From positions 2,048,501-2,112,500 of the forward strand of contig WPIO01000041.1 of the NCBI GenBank assembly GCA_009760855.2: a stretch of 64,000 nucleotides of DNA, read 5' to 3'. The notes under the pieces were generated by a model. That model made no database searches and was not told the DNA's origin. It saw nothing but the letters and a program-made list of their open reading frames with translations. This document shows, in pieces, positions 46,827 through 57,848 of the stretch; positions within the stretch are counted from its first letter, which is position 1; the number at the start of each line of letters is the position of its first letter. Source of the DNA: Cristatella mucedo (taxonomy: Eukaryota; Bryozoa; Phylactolaemata; Cristatellidae). The translations under genes were made by a program, and so were the position numbers.

Positions 46827-47428
46827 AGCAATGTTATTTCTGAATCACAACGCCAAGCTGCAAAGTAGCCGAGATCACTTTAGTAAATGTACTGCTGCTT
46901 CAGGCACACACACACTGCTGCAGCTGCACTTGAAAAGTGGAAGGAACGACAGCAGACTACGAGATGTAGATGGATATCGACAAGACAGTGTCAGGTGCCA
47001 TAGCACTACAAAAGCAGCCGTCAGCGAGGGACTACCGGAGAAGGGGGAGAGCAAGAAAAGAGGAAGTCAAATGGGAATGAACAGAAATGAACAACAAAGG
47101 ATAAGAAGCTACTAGAAGCAAATAGGAGGGGCAGGGAAAACAGAGGGAGAGAACAAGAGTATGAGCAGGAGAGAGAGGGAGAGGATAGAGGGGTCCGACA
47201 GCCGGCATCACCGACAAGCTTCTGAATACATATGAGCACACCTTGATCGCAAGAATGAAAAACTAGTGGGAACACAAGCAAGGCATAGCACGTACATGCT
47301 TAAAGTGCACAAATGACTAAGCACACAGGACTGAGCGAAGCACCTTCGCCAAAGACTTGCCAACAGAATAGTATTTAGTCACATTATACCGGTAAATGAA
47401 AAAAGACTCAGAGGAGATAGTAGCCGGC
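46827..47428. other. Smad intron, unassigned
   Basis: No feature recognised. Confidence 0.4.
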
Positions 47429-47683
47429 CGAGAGCACTCGTACAGAGGATCTGAGAGCACTAGCGCAGAGAAGACCTGAGAGCACTAGCGCAGAGAAGAG
47501 CTGAGAGCACTAGCACAGAGAGGATCTGAGAGCACTAGCACAGAGAGGATCTGAGAGCACTAGCACAGAGAGGATCTGAGAGCACTAGCACAGAGAGGAT
47601 CTGAGAGCACTAGCACAGAGAGGAGCTGAGAGCACTAGCACAGAGAGGATCTGAGAGCACTAGCACAGAGAGGATCTAAGAGT
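47429..47683. repeat. 25-bp minisatellite, about 10 copies
   Basis: The unit CTGAGAGCACTAGCACAGAG plus AGGAT is repeated directly with no spacers. Copies 4-7, 9 and 10 are identical; copies 1-3 and 8 vary. Copy 2 begins at 47451 and copy 10 ends at 47675. Confidence 0.95.
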
Positions 47684-48079
47684 ATGGAAGCAGTGAGAGC
47701 AACCCGGAGTCCAGAGCAAAGGGGTAATGGAGAGCAAGAGCTAAGGGCAGCTGAAAGGGAGCACCAGCAGCAAGCAGCACGGAGAGCAGCAGACCTTTTC
47801 ACCAAAGACCAGGATGGCAGCAGGAAGGAAGAGAGGGGTGAGGGAGGGAGGCAGGCAGTGGAGCCATTCGAGGCAGCCGAGGGCAACGGTGACCACGGCT
47901 GGCAAGAGTCACGTGGTGCATGTGGCCACGACCTGCTTTCGAATCGAGGCGGCCGCGAGGGTGGATCACCGGAGGACCAACGAATTCGTCTCCCAAGTTT
48001 GACGACACGAGCTCCTCCTCCGCAACCACAGAAGTTCGGTGCACGCCGAACGTAGTTGAGTGTGAAGAGGAAGATGGTG

Positions 48080-48440
48080 AGTTGAGTGGACAGTGAGAGA
48101 GAGAGAAGAGAGGAGAGAGTGTGAGAGGTGAGAAGGGAGAGAGAGAGAGAGAGAGAGAGGAGGAGGAGGGAAGTGAGTGAGTGGACAGTGTGAGAGAGAG
48201 AGAAGGAGAGAGAGAAGACAGGAGAGGTGTGAGAGAGAATAGGAGAGGGGGAGGAGGGGGAAGCGAATGAGTGGACAGTGTGAGAGAGAGAGGAGAGAGA
48301 GAGAGAGAGGGAGGAGGGGAGAGGAGGGAAGCGAATGAGTGGACAGTGACAGCAAGCGAGAACGAAAACGAGAGAGAGAGGAGAGTGGAGGGGGAGAGAG
48401 GAGGAGAATGCCAGTGGGTGGACTGTGAGAGAGAGAGAGG

Positions 48441-48481
<41 letters not shown>

Positions 48482-48495
48482 GAAGAGGGGGAGTG
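48080..48495. repeat. Polypurine tract, about 415 bp
   Basis: Nearly continuous A/G on the plus strand, with a recurring GTGAGTGGACAGTGTGAGAG unit roughly every 60-80 bp, so it is partly a degenerate minisatellite. The 313-codon Ser/Leu frame on the minus strand is an artefact. Confidence 0.85.
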
Positions 48496-49175
48496 GGGGC
48501 CGAGGAAGGTGATGACTCGATGGCTCGATGGCTGCCGGTCGACGACAGCCATTGGAGAGGGCTGCACTGTAGCCACGGTGCCAGACTGGGAACAGCGTTG
48601 GCTGCAGCCTCACAAGATCTCGCCCGAACCCCCTCCCCTTCTCTCTCCCCCCCCCCACCTCCAGCTGCCGAAAGTTGGGTCGACCCGTCGCTCGGACGGC
48701 CCCACGGACCGCCTCAAGCGCTGAAGCCCTCGCGGTGGGGGAGCGGAGCAGGCAGAAAGCAACCCCATTATTAATCGCCTAGAGAACGGCCGGCATTTGA
48801 GCCGTCAGCCACCGCCACGCCGGGCCGGGGCGCACGCGACACATTGGCGCCAATCTAATGCAGCAATCGGCGTCCATCCAGCCGGCTGGCGTTAACCAGT
48901 CGCTCGGCCCATAAAACGAGGCAACTGCTCACAAGTATCGACGAATGCAGCGCAGGTCAAATTAAAGGGCGGCAGACTATTTCGGCACCACACGCTCCAT
49001 CCGGCGGCCAGCACGCCGCCGCCGCACCCGTCGTCGCCGCCGAAAAGGGCTGACGCCAGCTTAAACCAATGGAATGCCTGCCGAGGCCGCCCGCCGGCCC
49101 CTCCTCCACCCCCTACCGGTGCCGACTTCGTTCGGTCTCCTCCCCCAGGCACAGGCACACGCGCGTGCGCGTGCG

Positions 49176-49180
<5 letters not shown>

Positions 49181-49215
<35 letters not shown>
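49181..49215. repeat. (CA)n microsatellite next to Smad exon 1
   Basis: About 17 CA units, roughly 170 bp inside the intron from the exon 1 donor. Confidence 0.95.
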
Positions 49216-49219
<4 letters not shown>

Positions 49220-49384
49220 CGCACACAGAGAGCACTGTATAACCCGAAAAAGCGGCGTACCGGCGTCCACCGAATGGACCTCGGCGCCCGCGCACAGTCG
49301 CCAAGGCCGCTGCTTTTCGAACGGCCGAGAGCAGTGCGGCGCCGGCTCATCCGAACCGGCGCCGGCGCGGGGCGCGCGCCGTAC

Positions 49385-49768
49385 GTACCGACGCTGAGCA
49401 CCCTGCTCCAGTGGTACGGATTGACGCAGCGCGCCGCCGCCGACCCGTCGGGCAGCCTCGTGCAACAGGGCAGCCTCTTGAGCGCCGTGGCGTCCGTCAG
49501 GTCCGGCCAGCGCCAGGCCATGCAGCACAGGCGCTGCACGTCGGCGGACGCCCTGCCGAACGCGACGTCCGCGTCGTCGAGCAGAACGCAGGCCGTCTTT
49601 TCGAGGCCTCGCGTCTGCAGCGCGTGACTTAGCATCTCCAGCCGGTCGAGGTCGAGGTGCTTGAGCAGCGAGCCGAGCAGCACCTTGAGGTCGGCGCCCG
49701 CCGCCGCCGCCGCCTCCTCGGGCGACGAGCCCGGCGACGAAGTCGGTTCGGTCGGCGCCGCGGCTCGT

Positions 49769-49800
<32 letters not shown>

Positions 49801-49866
49801 TAGGGCCAGCAGACAGCAGCGCTTCAGCTGCTTGATAACCAAGCTTTTCCTTTGGCTTCGTAACAT
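49385..49866 (-). CDS. Smad6/7: Inhibitory Smad exon 1 (MH1 domain)
   Basis: ATG at 49866-49864 begins MLRSQRKSLVIKQLKR, like the vertebrate SMAD6/7 N terminus. An 11-residue Gly run coded by GGC and an acidic Ala/Ser stretch follow. The MH1-like part is LKVLLGSLLKHLDLDRLEML, ACVLLDD, AWRWPDLTDATALKRLPCC and RCVNPYHWSRVL; CVNPYH carries Cys and His positions that bind zinc in R-Smads. The donor is GTACGT (exon end 49389, phase 1) or GTACGG four bases on (49385, phase 2). The second agrees with the downstream exons. Two in-frame ATGs upstream (49899, 49893) could add 11 or 9 residues. Confidence 0.93.
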
Positions 49867-50624
49867 GCGGTGAGGCAAATCCAAGCATCCCATAGGCATG
49901 GGCAAAACTGACGGCGTGGTCGGCGTCGGTCGGTGGCCGCTACCTACTAGCCGCAGGCGGCTAGCCGATTCATGCCGGAGCCGGCCGACGCTTCGAAAGC
50001 CGCGGCAGCAGCAGCAGACGACCGTATCCGGCGACCATGTGCACTGGCAGCAGCCGACCCCGATATCGATAGAGTGTATCTTAATAACCGTCTCGCCGCC
50101 GCCGTCTCGGATCCACGCACCGCCGCTTCAGAGGCAGAGCCAGTTCGGGCGCACGTCGCAACACCGCCGCCGCCGCGAGCAGCACCGACCTCGCGAGGCA
50201 GGGGCGAGAAGGAGAGGTCCGAGCGAGCAGCAGTGCAGCCAGCCGCAGCCGCCGCCAACCTTATTCAAGCCGCAACTCAGAAACATTACCTATGTGGGCA
50301 GTAAACACTTCACAGACACACGGCGGGATGTCGTATTTATCAAAGTCATTAACTAGCAGGGGTGGTGGGATACCTCTCTGCAACAATATGTTGACCCTAC
50401 GGCTATTTGAGTATTTATTTAATATTAATATAATTATTTAAATTATTTATATTATTTATAAAATCCTAATGATATTATTTGTGCATTAAATCGTCGTCGT
50501 CGCTGTTGCTCGTATTAGCTGTGTCCCCGGCCGTGGGAGAGTCCATCAAAGCCCCATTATTACGGCTCGAAGGAGTCTCGCATTCTTGCCGTGTTCGCAT
50601 TCTGATTCGTCACTTCTATCGCTC

Positions 50625-50632
50625 GTCTAGAC
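50625..50632. promoter_or_regulatory. Palindromic Smad-binding element GTCTAGAC
   Basis: Exact 8-bp palindrome, about 760 bp upstream of the Smad start codon. GTCTAGAC is the known optimal Smad3/4 site, and the same palindrome drives feedback induction of vertebrate SMAD7. One chance occurrence is expected per 65 kb. Confidence 0.5.
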
Positions 50633-51765
50633 AGCCTGGCGTGCGGTGCGCTTAACTGGCGCCTGCAGTCCGCCGCTGGCTCGTAACGCTAAGCCCGGCT
50701 CAGCCATTGAGATGACACGGGAATAAAGACGGCCAGTGGGCCGCCGCGTCCGTTTTCTGCGCCGGGGCGGCGCAGAGAAGCCCGCCTGGCCGTCGGGCGT
50801 ACCGGCGGCGGACGCGCTGCTGCCGCGCCCGCTAGGGGGTCGCTGACGCGTCCTGCGCTGGGGCGCTCAGTCGCCCGGTAGGCGGCGGACGCTGGCGGGC
50901 GGGCGGGCAGGTAGGTGGGATTGGTGGGTGGCCGGGAGCGGAGAAAGGCGCCGCCGGCGTCGCGGTCGCGGTCCGCCGCCGCCCACATGGGTACGGGTGA
51001 GACGTGGGGGGGATACTCTGACCAGAGGCGCCGTGCCAGACACCGAGGCCCGAACATTTGCCGTCACACTTCGCCCGGCCTTCGCTTCCGAAAGGTAATC
51101 GTCAGGCCGCCAGGTCTGCCGCAGCGGCTACGGCCGAGTCTGCGTTCGGTCGAGCCGCCTCGGGGTAAAAAGAGCTCCCTCCGGCTCTCGGCGCCCGAGG
51201 TTGCCGCTGCCGGAGTGCGGAGCGGCTCGAGCGGCGGGTCCGCCGCCGCGTTCGCCATCTGCGCATGGACCGTTACGCCACGGCCGCGACTGCCACCGCG
51301 AAAGGGGGGTGGCGCGCGCAGCCCCTTCCGCCCTGTCCCTCCGCAAAAAAAATAAACCCGAGCAAAACCTCCGCCGCTCCGCCACCCGGCGGAAGTTGGT
51401 TGTGCTCCCTCTTCTCGCCAGCGCTATCCGACGCCTACCGCTGGCCGTCGAGCGACCCCGGGCTGCTCTCGCCTGTCTGCCTCACCAAGATGGACGCGGT
51501 GCGCCGCTCCCGCGCCAGGTTTGGGCGCGCTCGGGGCGTCGTCATGCAGGACTGGCGCCCTTCGCCGCCGCCGCCGCGAGCTCCGTCGTTGCGACGCTGC
51601 TAGAGAATCTCACCGGCGGAGAAAGCGCCGACGCAGGAAAGCGCGCCGCCGATGTGTGAAGCGTACGCTCGCGCCCCCTTTCCCACCGGATGTGAGCGAG
51701 CGAAGAATTGGCCGCGCGAAGAGTGGCAGCGGTCCGAAACATCAAGCTGCCTAGACGGAGAGTTT

Positions 51766-51768
<3 letters not shown>

Positions 51769-51843
<75 letters not shown>

Positions 51844-51853
51844 GCTCTCTCTC
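51769..51853. repeat. (CT)n microsatellite
   Basis: CT array with two CGCTCT interruptions, within the Smad upstream region. Confidence 0.97.
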
Positions 51854-52318
51854 GGGACGCTATAAAAGTGCCTCATTGTTATTAGAATTATCGTCAGGGT
51901 CATAGTTATAATTATTGCTCGGTAGGCGCTGCGGAAATTGCGAAACGAGTCGTCCGCTCCTGGCGCGGGTGCTTTTACGCACGCCAGCTCCACTTTGGCG
52001 ACGTGCCGTCGGCCGAACGGTGGGTTAGGCGCTTATAGCTGAGAGACGCCGGCTCCGGGCTAAGCGGCGGTGGCGGTGGGAGTGGGTTCGCTGCGCTGCA
52101 CACGGGCCTTTGCCCACGGCTAGGGCGCTTGCTCGGATCGCTTTCTTCAGGTTCGAGTCCAGCAGCAGGCAGTCCCGTATGCAAAGTCGTGGCCGTGGTG
52201 ATAGCCCCCCCCCCCGTTCGGCTCCTCGTTCGCGTGCGCAAGCGAGGCTGCCGAATCAGCACCGCCTTTACTTGCGCGAGCGAGGCCGAGCGTGTCCAGG
52301 AGCGAGGCTCGCCGGTCA

Positions 52319-52390
52319 GTCGAGAGCGAGGCTGGCCTGGCAGTCGAGATCGAGGCTGGCCTGGCAGTCGGGAGCGAGGCTGGCCTGGCA
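52319..52390. repeat. 24-bp tandem repeat, 3 copies
   Basis: A unit close to GTCGAGAGCGAGGCTGGCCT plus GGCA, repeated at 52319, 52343 and 52367 with one or two substitutions. A length divisible by three keeps all frames open. Confidence 0.9.
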
Positions 52391-52990
52391 GTCGACGGCT
52401 CGGCGAAAGACGCCGCCGCCGCCGCCGCCGAGAGACGGTCGGTAGCTCAGCGGACGAATTGCGAGAAAAGCTTCCCACCGCCCCCACCGGTTGTTCGGAC
52501 GCGGAAGTGCGTCGTAAGCACTCGTCGTAAAAAGCTCACGAGTCCGGACCCTGCCGGCTTCCTACTCAGTGAAGCGACCGTGAAAGCGGTTTGCGTGCAG
52601 CGAAACTGAGGTCACGCACACTAGCCGTCGGGAAGCACTCCGTCAAGGTGCACTTGCTAGCGCCGCAGGACGGATACCGCTGTCTCTCGTTGCGAGTCGT
52701 TCAAGTGCGGGCATCGCCAGACCTCGGCCGCCGTACATCTCGTTCATCCGTTAAGTATATCGCTTTACTGCCGCTTTACTACTAAATTGTATTTGACATG
52801 AATGCGGGATGATGGCAGGATATAGCGCCGCCACGGCGCTCCTGCCGCGACAATGCTACTGAATTGAGCCACTTCAGTTTCTTTTATCAAGCCCTTTAGA
52901 GCTTTTACGAGCAAAAATTGCGTGAGAACACTTACCTACTGCTCGTCGACACGTAGCGAGTCACGAAAGCGTGTCCGAAGCTTGGCGCAG

Positions 52991-52992
<2 letters not shown>

Positions 52993-53065
<73 letters not shown>
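52993..53065. repeat. (TA)n(GT)n compound microsatellite
   Basis: About 15 TA units, then about 17 GT units and GTAT repeats. Confidence 0.97.
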
Positions 53066-53070
<5 letters not shown>

Positions 53071-53187
53071 CTGCATGACTATATGCGGAACTGACCTTGT
53101 AGGCAATAGATAATTGCAGTCGGGAGGCGGATGGAGGACAACTGCGGAGGACGGCAAGAAAGCCATAGTCGATGGGACAATCGCCTT

Positions 53188-53554
53188 AACAATAATACAT
53201 TTGATGATGTAGCACCCTCGGAGAACTCAGATCTTTCTAGGCACTCGACATTTCCTGTAAAGGAAGCACGACCGAATGGCCAGTGTAGCGTGCTTAATAA
53301 ACAACAAGAGTAACGTGGTTAGTGTGACGTGCACAGGGGCAGCATGCAAGTAGGGTTAGTGGCTGCATGCACAGTGTCAGCACACATAAGCACATAAAGG
53401 TCGAATCCCAGGGACCACTAAATGCTGTGATGAAAAGATGCGCTTGCAGTTTCTTTTTAAATGGGGTCAAGTCTTAAGATGACGTGATGCAAGTCGAAAG
53501 TGAGCTCCAGGCTTTGGGACCACACGAGCTAAAGGTACGGTCTCCAAAGGATTT
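53188..53554 (-). mobile_element. LINE A, 3' part of an old minus copy
   Basis: AATAATACATTTGATGATG tail, decayed stem, UTR and C-terminal codons up to CCAAAGGATTT, where a SINE interrupts. It resumes at 53734. Confidence 0.82.
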
Positions 53555-53733
53555 ATAAATAAATAATTAAAAATCCTAGCTGATTAAACAGCCTCTTCTG
53601 TGTAGCGACAGAAGAGCCTTTACGGCTATCACCACTGCTTGCAGTGGCGATAAAGGATCGCCCACCACAGGAATCGAACCCACACCCTGGGTAGCGAGGT
53701 CGTGAAAGCAACCGCCTTACCTAGTGCGCCACT
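53555..53733 (-). mobile_element. SINE S1 inserted in LINE A
   Basis: An A/T-rich tail (ATAAATAAATAATTAAAAATC), GCTGATTAAACAGCCTC, the body, a B box near GGAATCGAACCC, and a head ending CCTAGTGCGCCAC. LINE A sequence is contiguous across it. No clear target duplication is visible. Confidence 0.82.
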
Positions 53734-53980
53734 GAGGTTTGTACGTATTGGTAAACAATTAGATTCCGAAAGGCGGATGGTACGATGCCTGGCCTGGTGG
53801 GAGAGTAGAACTGATAGGTAGGCTGGAGCCAAAGAATGAAGGAACCTAAAAGTGAGTACGAAACCTTGCAGTCGATGCGTAGCTTGACTGGGAGCCAGTG
53901 CAGGTCGGCGAGAAGTGGTGTGATGAGGCAAATGCGACGCTCACGACAGACAAGCTTAGCTGCAGGGTTTTGCACCAGCT
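53734..53980 (-). pseudogene. LINE A, continued (thumb region)
   Basis: GAGGTTTGTACGTATTGG through the codons for SDLLPHQA, LHWLPVK and AAKLVC to GTTTTGCACCAGC, with frame breaks. Confidence 0.8.
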
Positions 53981-54089
53981 TTTCAAAGGTTACAAAGTCC
54001 GACCTGCAACTGCTACTTTCAATGAGCACCGAATGTCAGCTACCGGATGTCACTTACCCGCCGAGCGATCGAGAAGCCCGGTACGGGCG

Positions 54090-54172
54090 CTCTCCCTCTC
54101 TCCTTCTCTCTCTCCCTCTCTCTTTCTCTTCTTCTTCTCTCTCTCCTCTCTCTCCCTTTTTCCTTCTCAGGT
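54090..54172. repeat. Polypyrimidine tract
   Basis: CTCCCTCTC and CTTCTTCTC units, about 80 bp. Confidence 0.85.
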
Positions 54173-54526
54173 GACCTGACGAGATGGGTACGGGCGCCGA
54201 CGACCCGCGAAGCGCGGCCGAACAGCACTCCGCCGTAGGACAAATGCGCTAGGGCGTAGCCAGAAATAAGCCAAGAAACCGCTTGGCAGACTCCCCCAAG
54301 CCCGCCAGCGAACAGCAAGACCTAAAAGGTTTCTCGCTGAAGCAGCTGTCAAGAATAGTGAGTTGACCGAGACGGTCGCCTGACCTATCCCGTAGAGCAT
54401 CTTTAGGATAGGTTGGAGCGCTGGTCAAGGTCCAATTCTGTTTCTGCTACTGCGACTCCGGAAAAGCTATTTAGCCGGCTGAAGTACTACTGGGGTATAT
54501 TACCTCACAGACTTGTGCCCCTCTCT

Positions 54527-54690
54527 GTTTGGCCCAGGGGGTTAAAGTGCTCGCTTAAGACGGCCGAGGTCAAGGCCGCTGATTTAGCCGCCCGAGGTGT
54601 TGAGTTCGAGCTCCGAGCTCCGATATGTAAAGTGCCTGAGTAGATATTAAGTTCTCTTGGGGCGCTATACAGATGACTTATATATATTAA
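54527..54690 (+). mobile_element. SINE S2, plus
   Basis: A GTTTGGCCCAGGGGGTTAAAG head, a decayed B box near GAGTTCGAGCTC, and the tail GTAAAGTGCCTGAGTAG, ATTAAGTTCTCTTGGGGCGC, TATACAGATGA, the last being LINE A-like. Confidence 0.8.
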
Positions 54691-54956
54691 TATATTTTTT
54701 AAGAAGTTGACGGACTCAACGCCGCGGCTTATATGAGCGTATTAAAAATCGTTGGAGGACCGCCCTCCGATTAAATTATTGGTGAAGTAATTAAAATGTT
54801 TACTTATGCAAGTCGTTAAGCATGCATCTATATATAGTGAGCAGAAATTCATGATATATTCGTGTATATGCTAAGTCGAAAGCCATCTGCAGGCACCAGG
54901 CGGGCGTCACTATTCCGGGTGGAACAAGACTTTTTAGAAGGAGTGTATAGGCACCG

Positions 54957-54981
54957 GGCCGTGGTAGCTCAGGTGCTAAGG
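54957..54981 (+). mobile_element. SINE S1, 5' end (interrupted)
   Basis: GGCCGTGGTAGCTCAGGTGC is the S1 A-box region. The element is cut by a LINE A tail and resumes at 55111. Confidence 0.8.
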
Positions 54982-55110
54982 TTTGTTTATCAAGCATGCT
55001 ATTACTCACCATTCAATTGCATTTCCCTTTGCAGCAAATATAAAGCGCCTAGAAAGAGATTGAGTTATCTGAGGGTGCTTTATCAAGTGCATTATTATTA
55101 TTATTACTAT
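54982..55110 (+). mobile_element. LINE A 3' end inserted in SINE S1
   Basis: TTTGTTTATCAAGCATGC through the stem region and (ATT)n. TAAGG at 54977-54981 and 55111-55115 is the target duplication. Confidence 0.9.
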
Positions 55111-55251
55111 TAAGGTGCTCGCCCTTCACGACCGAGGTCACGTGGGTTTGAATCCTGCAGTTGGTGATCCCCTTATTGCCAACTGCAAGCGGTGGGTGAT
55201 AGCCGATAAGGCTCCTATGCTGCTGTACAAATGAGGCTTTTAAATCAGCCG
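55111..55251 (+). mobile_element. SINE S1, remainder
   Basis: AAGGTGCTCGCCCTTCACG, the B box GGTTTGAATCC, the GTTGGTGATCCCCTTATTGCC body, and a tail TGTACAAATGAGGC. Confidence 0.85.
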
Positions 55252-56206
55252 AGATCAAACTTCATCATGTGTGCTCATTATGCTGTACTCTGTTAAGTTC
55301 CACGCTCTTCCGTTTTAGCTCTTAGCACACAGACAACTCTGTGGGGAGCTTCCGGTAGTAGAGGAGGACGGTGCTTCCGGAAGCACAAGTGGACCCAACT
55401 TCCAAGCGGCCAGCCGAAAATTCTGGGCCAAGCGTCCAATACTAGATCGCGCGAGCTGCAAGGCCCTGCTGCAGCGTCGCGCTACCTGGTCGTAACGCAT
55501 CGGCTGTCGCGTTACGCTGTCGTGGCGAGTCGCGCCGCGACTCGCCCCGACAGCGACCCGGTACGATTTGCGGCGCCTCGGCTTTCGACTGCTATGCGTG
55601 TGTGCAAATTCGCAGGTTTCGCATCTTCGCAGTCCACATAATAGACGGCGGCGGCGAGCGTTTCTCGGCCTGAAGCCTGCGGCCGTGGAGGACCGACATT
55701 TATAGAACGGTGACCAATTGATCGCCGTGTTCCGCTTCGAGGGTCCACGTCCGGGGCCATTTTTGTTCCGCAACCATCCGGCTGGCTGCGTATGTCGTGC
55801 TCGCGTTTGCTAATTAATCTTTTAGAGCGCCTGCTCGTAACGTCACTGCAGGTTCACCTTGTCTGCCCGCTCTGCTTGACGAGTTTGCTGAACTGCAGAC
55901 GGCCGTCAGTTGACTCAAGAGTTCAGGGTATGCGAGGCGAGCGACGCCCGTTGGGTTAGACCAGTAAAAAAAACGTTTCGTGGCGCTGCTGCGGTTCGGC
56001 GGTTTCGTCGGAAGTCAAGAGACAAAAAGTAAAGATCAGCTGACTCTCGGCATTCTCTTTTGCCGAGCGGCAGACGAACCTCGGGGCGTCGGCTCGAATC
56101 CAAACGCCGCCGCCACCAATACGTGCGCACGCTCTCTGCATTACGCAAATCAATTGCCTCGTGACGTTGCGAAGCACGAGCCCTAACCTAGGACCCGGAA
56201 CCTTTG
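55252..56206. other. Intergenic sequence
   Basis: CpG-rich. A 152-codon minus frame (55315-55773) is Arg/Ser-rich and matches nothing I know. Confidence 0.4.
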
Positions 56207-56502
56207 TTGTATCTCCGTCTCGTGTAACTCCGCAAAGCCACACAGACTATGCGGGTGTTACGCAGGAGAGTTTTGCATAGCCCACTCACAGCCCTAGGGG
56301 CTTTCGGTACGCATTCGGTGGCCAACAGACTTCGTCTCGCGCAACGAAGAGAAAGTGGGAAGCATAGCAGAGTCAGGAGAGCAGCTGAGGTAGAGAGTGG
56401 CATGGGAGTAGAAGCTCAGGACCGCTGAGTAGGATGAGCCACAGTCGGCTGCAGGAGAGCAGCTGTAGTTTCGAAGAATCGTGGCAGCGAGTTCCACAGT
56501 CT
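56207..56502 (-). mobile_element. LINE B 3' end, minus
   Basis: TGTATCTCCGTCTCGTGTAAC, the tail, and C-terminal codons (RETKSVGHR, NCSPAADC) ending at ATCGTGGCAGCGAGTTCCAC. Confidence 0.85.
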
Positions 56503-57308
56503 AGGAAACCTGACTCGTTCGACCCGCACGGTTAGTCCCTATCCAAGCGCTGTACTTGAGCTCATTGCTTAAGAATCGATCGCGATGTGAACGATACGCG
56601 CCTAGTCTAGCGTGCAAAAGCGAAAGGAGGAAGATAAATCGTAGGGAGACAACTTCGAGGGTTATTAGGCCCTTTGGCTGGCAACGTCTACGGAATGGTG
56701 CATCGCCTGAAGTGCACGGTAACGAAAAACAGTTTGCTGGTCGCGCACGGAAAGCTGAGCAGAGCCGCCGCGTCTTTAGCTGAGACCTCAATAATGAGCA
56801 CTCATTGCCGGCTGCGACAGAAGCCGGCCTCTGCGAGCCTCTGGCGGTCTATCGACGCGTACGAGCTGAAGGCCCGATCGTCAAAAGATTTTCAATTTAC
56901 TGCGCGGCGAGGAGCTGTCGATGCGCGAGCGAGAGCGTTCAGCGGAGGAGCACGCAGAGGTCAAACAGATAGATAGATAAACTGGTGTGAGCGATCGGAG
57001 TGACCGGTCGGCTACATAAAGCATCTTGATGTCGATTTGATACTAGAAAGGGAGCCAGCGGAGCTCAGACGGAAGCGGTGCGGTGCGTTAACTACGCTAC
57101 GTCGCAATTAACCTAACGAGCAGCCGAGCTTTTCGCAAGCTTCGGACGGTTAAGGAAGGCCAGAGGCCAAGAGCCGCGTTTGGAGGAAATTGCCGTAAAA
57201 AAGTGCTGCGAATGATGGAATTACCGTTAATCTAGCCGTTAGGTCGTAAACGCGTGAATTAGTTTGGCTGTCGCATTCTTGTCTACGAAGGCCCCGATTT
57301 CTTCTTTT

Positions 57309-57312
<4 letters not shown>
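56503..57312. other. Intergenic sequence
   Basis: No feature recognised. A scrap at 56860-56905 (GCGTACGAGCTGAAGGCC, TCAAAAGATTTTC) resembles decayed antisense LINE A codons. Confidence 0.4.
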
Positions 57313-57363
<51 letters not shown>

Positions 57364-57670
57364 TCTCTCCCTCCCTCTTTCCTCTCTCTCTCTCTCTCCT
57401 CTCTCTCTCTCCCTCTCTCCTACTCTATCTCTCTCCTTCTCTCTCTCCTTTTTTCCTTCTCTAGCTCCCTTTTTCCTTCTCTCTCTCTCTCTCGCTCACT
57501 CCCTCTCTCCTTTTCTCTCTCTCCCTCCCTCTCTCTCTTTCACACTTTTCTCTCTCCCTCTCTCTCTCTCTCTTTCCCTCTCTCCTCTCTCTTTTTCCCT
57601 CTCCCTCCTCTCCCTCTCTCTCCCTCTCCCTCTCTCTCTTTCACACTTTTCTCTCTCTCTCCCTCTCTCG
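57313..57670. repeat. Polypyrimidine tract, about 358 bp
   Basis: CT, CCCTCTC and CTTTTTCC units with one near-exact internal repeat (TCTCTTTCACACTTTTCTCT near 57532 and 57637). Confidence 0.95.
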
Positions 57671-57848
57671 CGTCTCGGGCGTTGCGGTGATTGAGCGAGC
57701 TTGCCTGCAGGATGAAGCTGCTCGCTCGAAGTGATTACCTATGGCTTACCTGTATTACCCGTGGCTCGGTGAGTTCCGGTGCACGCACACTGCTGGGTTA
57801 AATCTGAATTAAGTTGGAGAGGGAGGGAGAGAGAGGTGGAGAAGCATA

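Larger units (their letters stand above)
49900..52600 (-). promoter_or_regulatory. CpG-rich region upstream of the Smad gene
   Basis: About 2.7 kb upstream of the ATG is GC- and CpG-rich except for an AT-rich patch at 50395-50490. The many long plus frames (up to 152 codons) reflect stop-poor composition. It probably contains the promoter and 5' UTR. The transcription start is not identifiable by eye. Confidence 0.55.

Noticed and set aside
47429-47683. Possible CRISPR array
   Set aside because: The 25-bp units are directly contiguous with no unique spacers, and the setting is an animal intron.
47635-48576. 313-codon minus-strand open frame
   Set aside because: Its length comes from the 25-bp minisatellite edge and the polypurine tract. 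It has no domain and an artefactual Ser/Leu composition.
49897-49899. Upstream in-frame ATG as the Smad start
   Set aside because: The homologous N terminus begins at 49866 (MLRSQRKSLV). The upstream ATG remains possible but adds unconserved residues.
51861-51870. TATA-like GCTATAAAAG on the plus strand
   Set aside because: It follows a CT array and precedes GTGCC and TTATTA, so it looks like a LINE or SINE tail remnant. No gene starts downstream on that strand.
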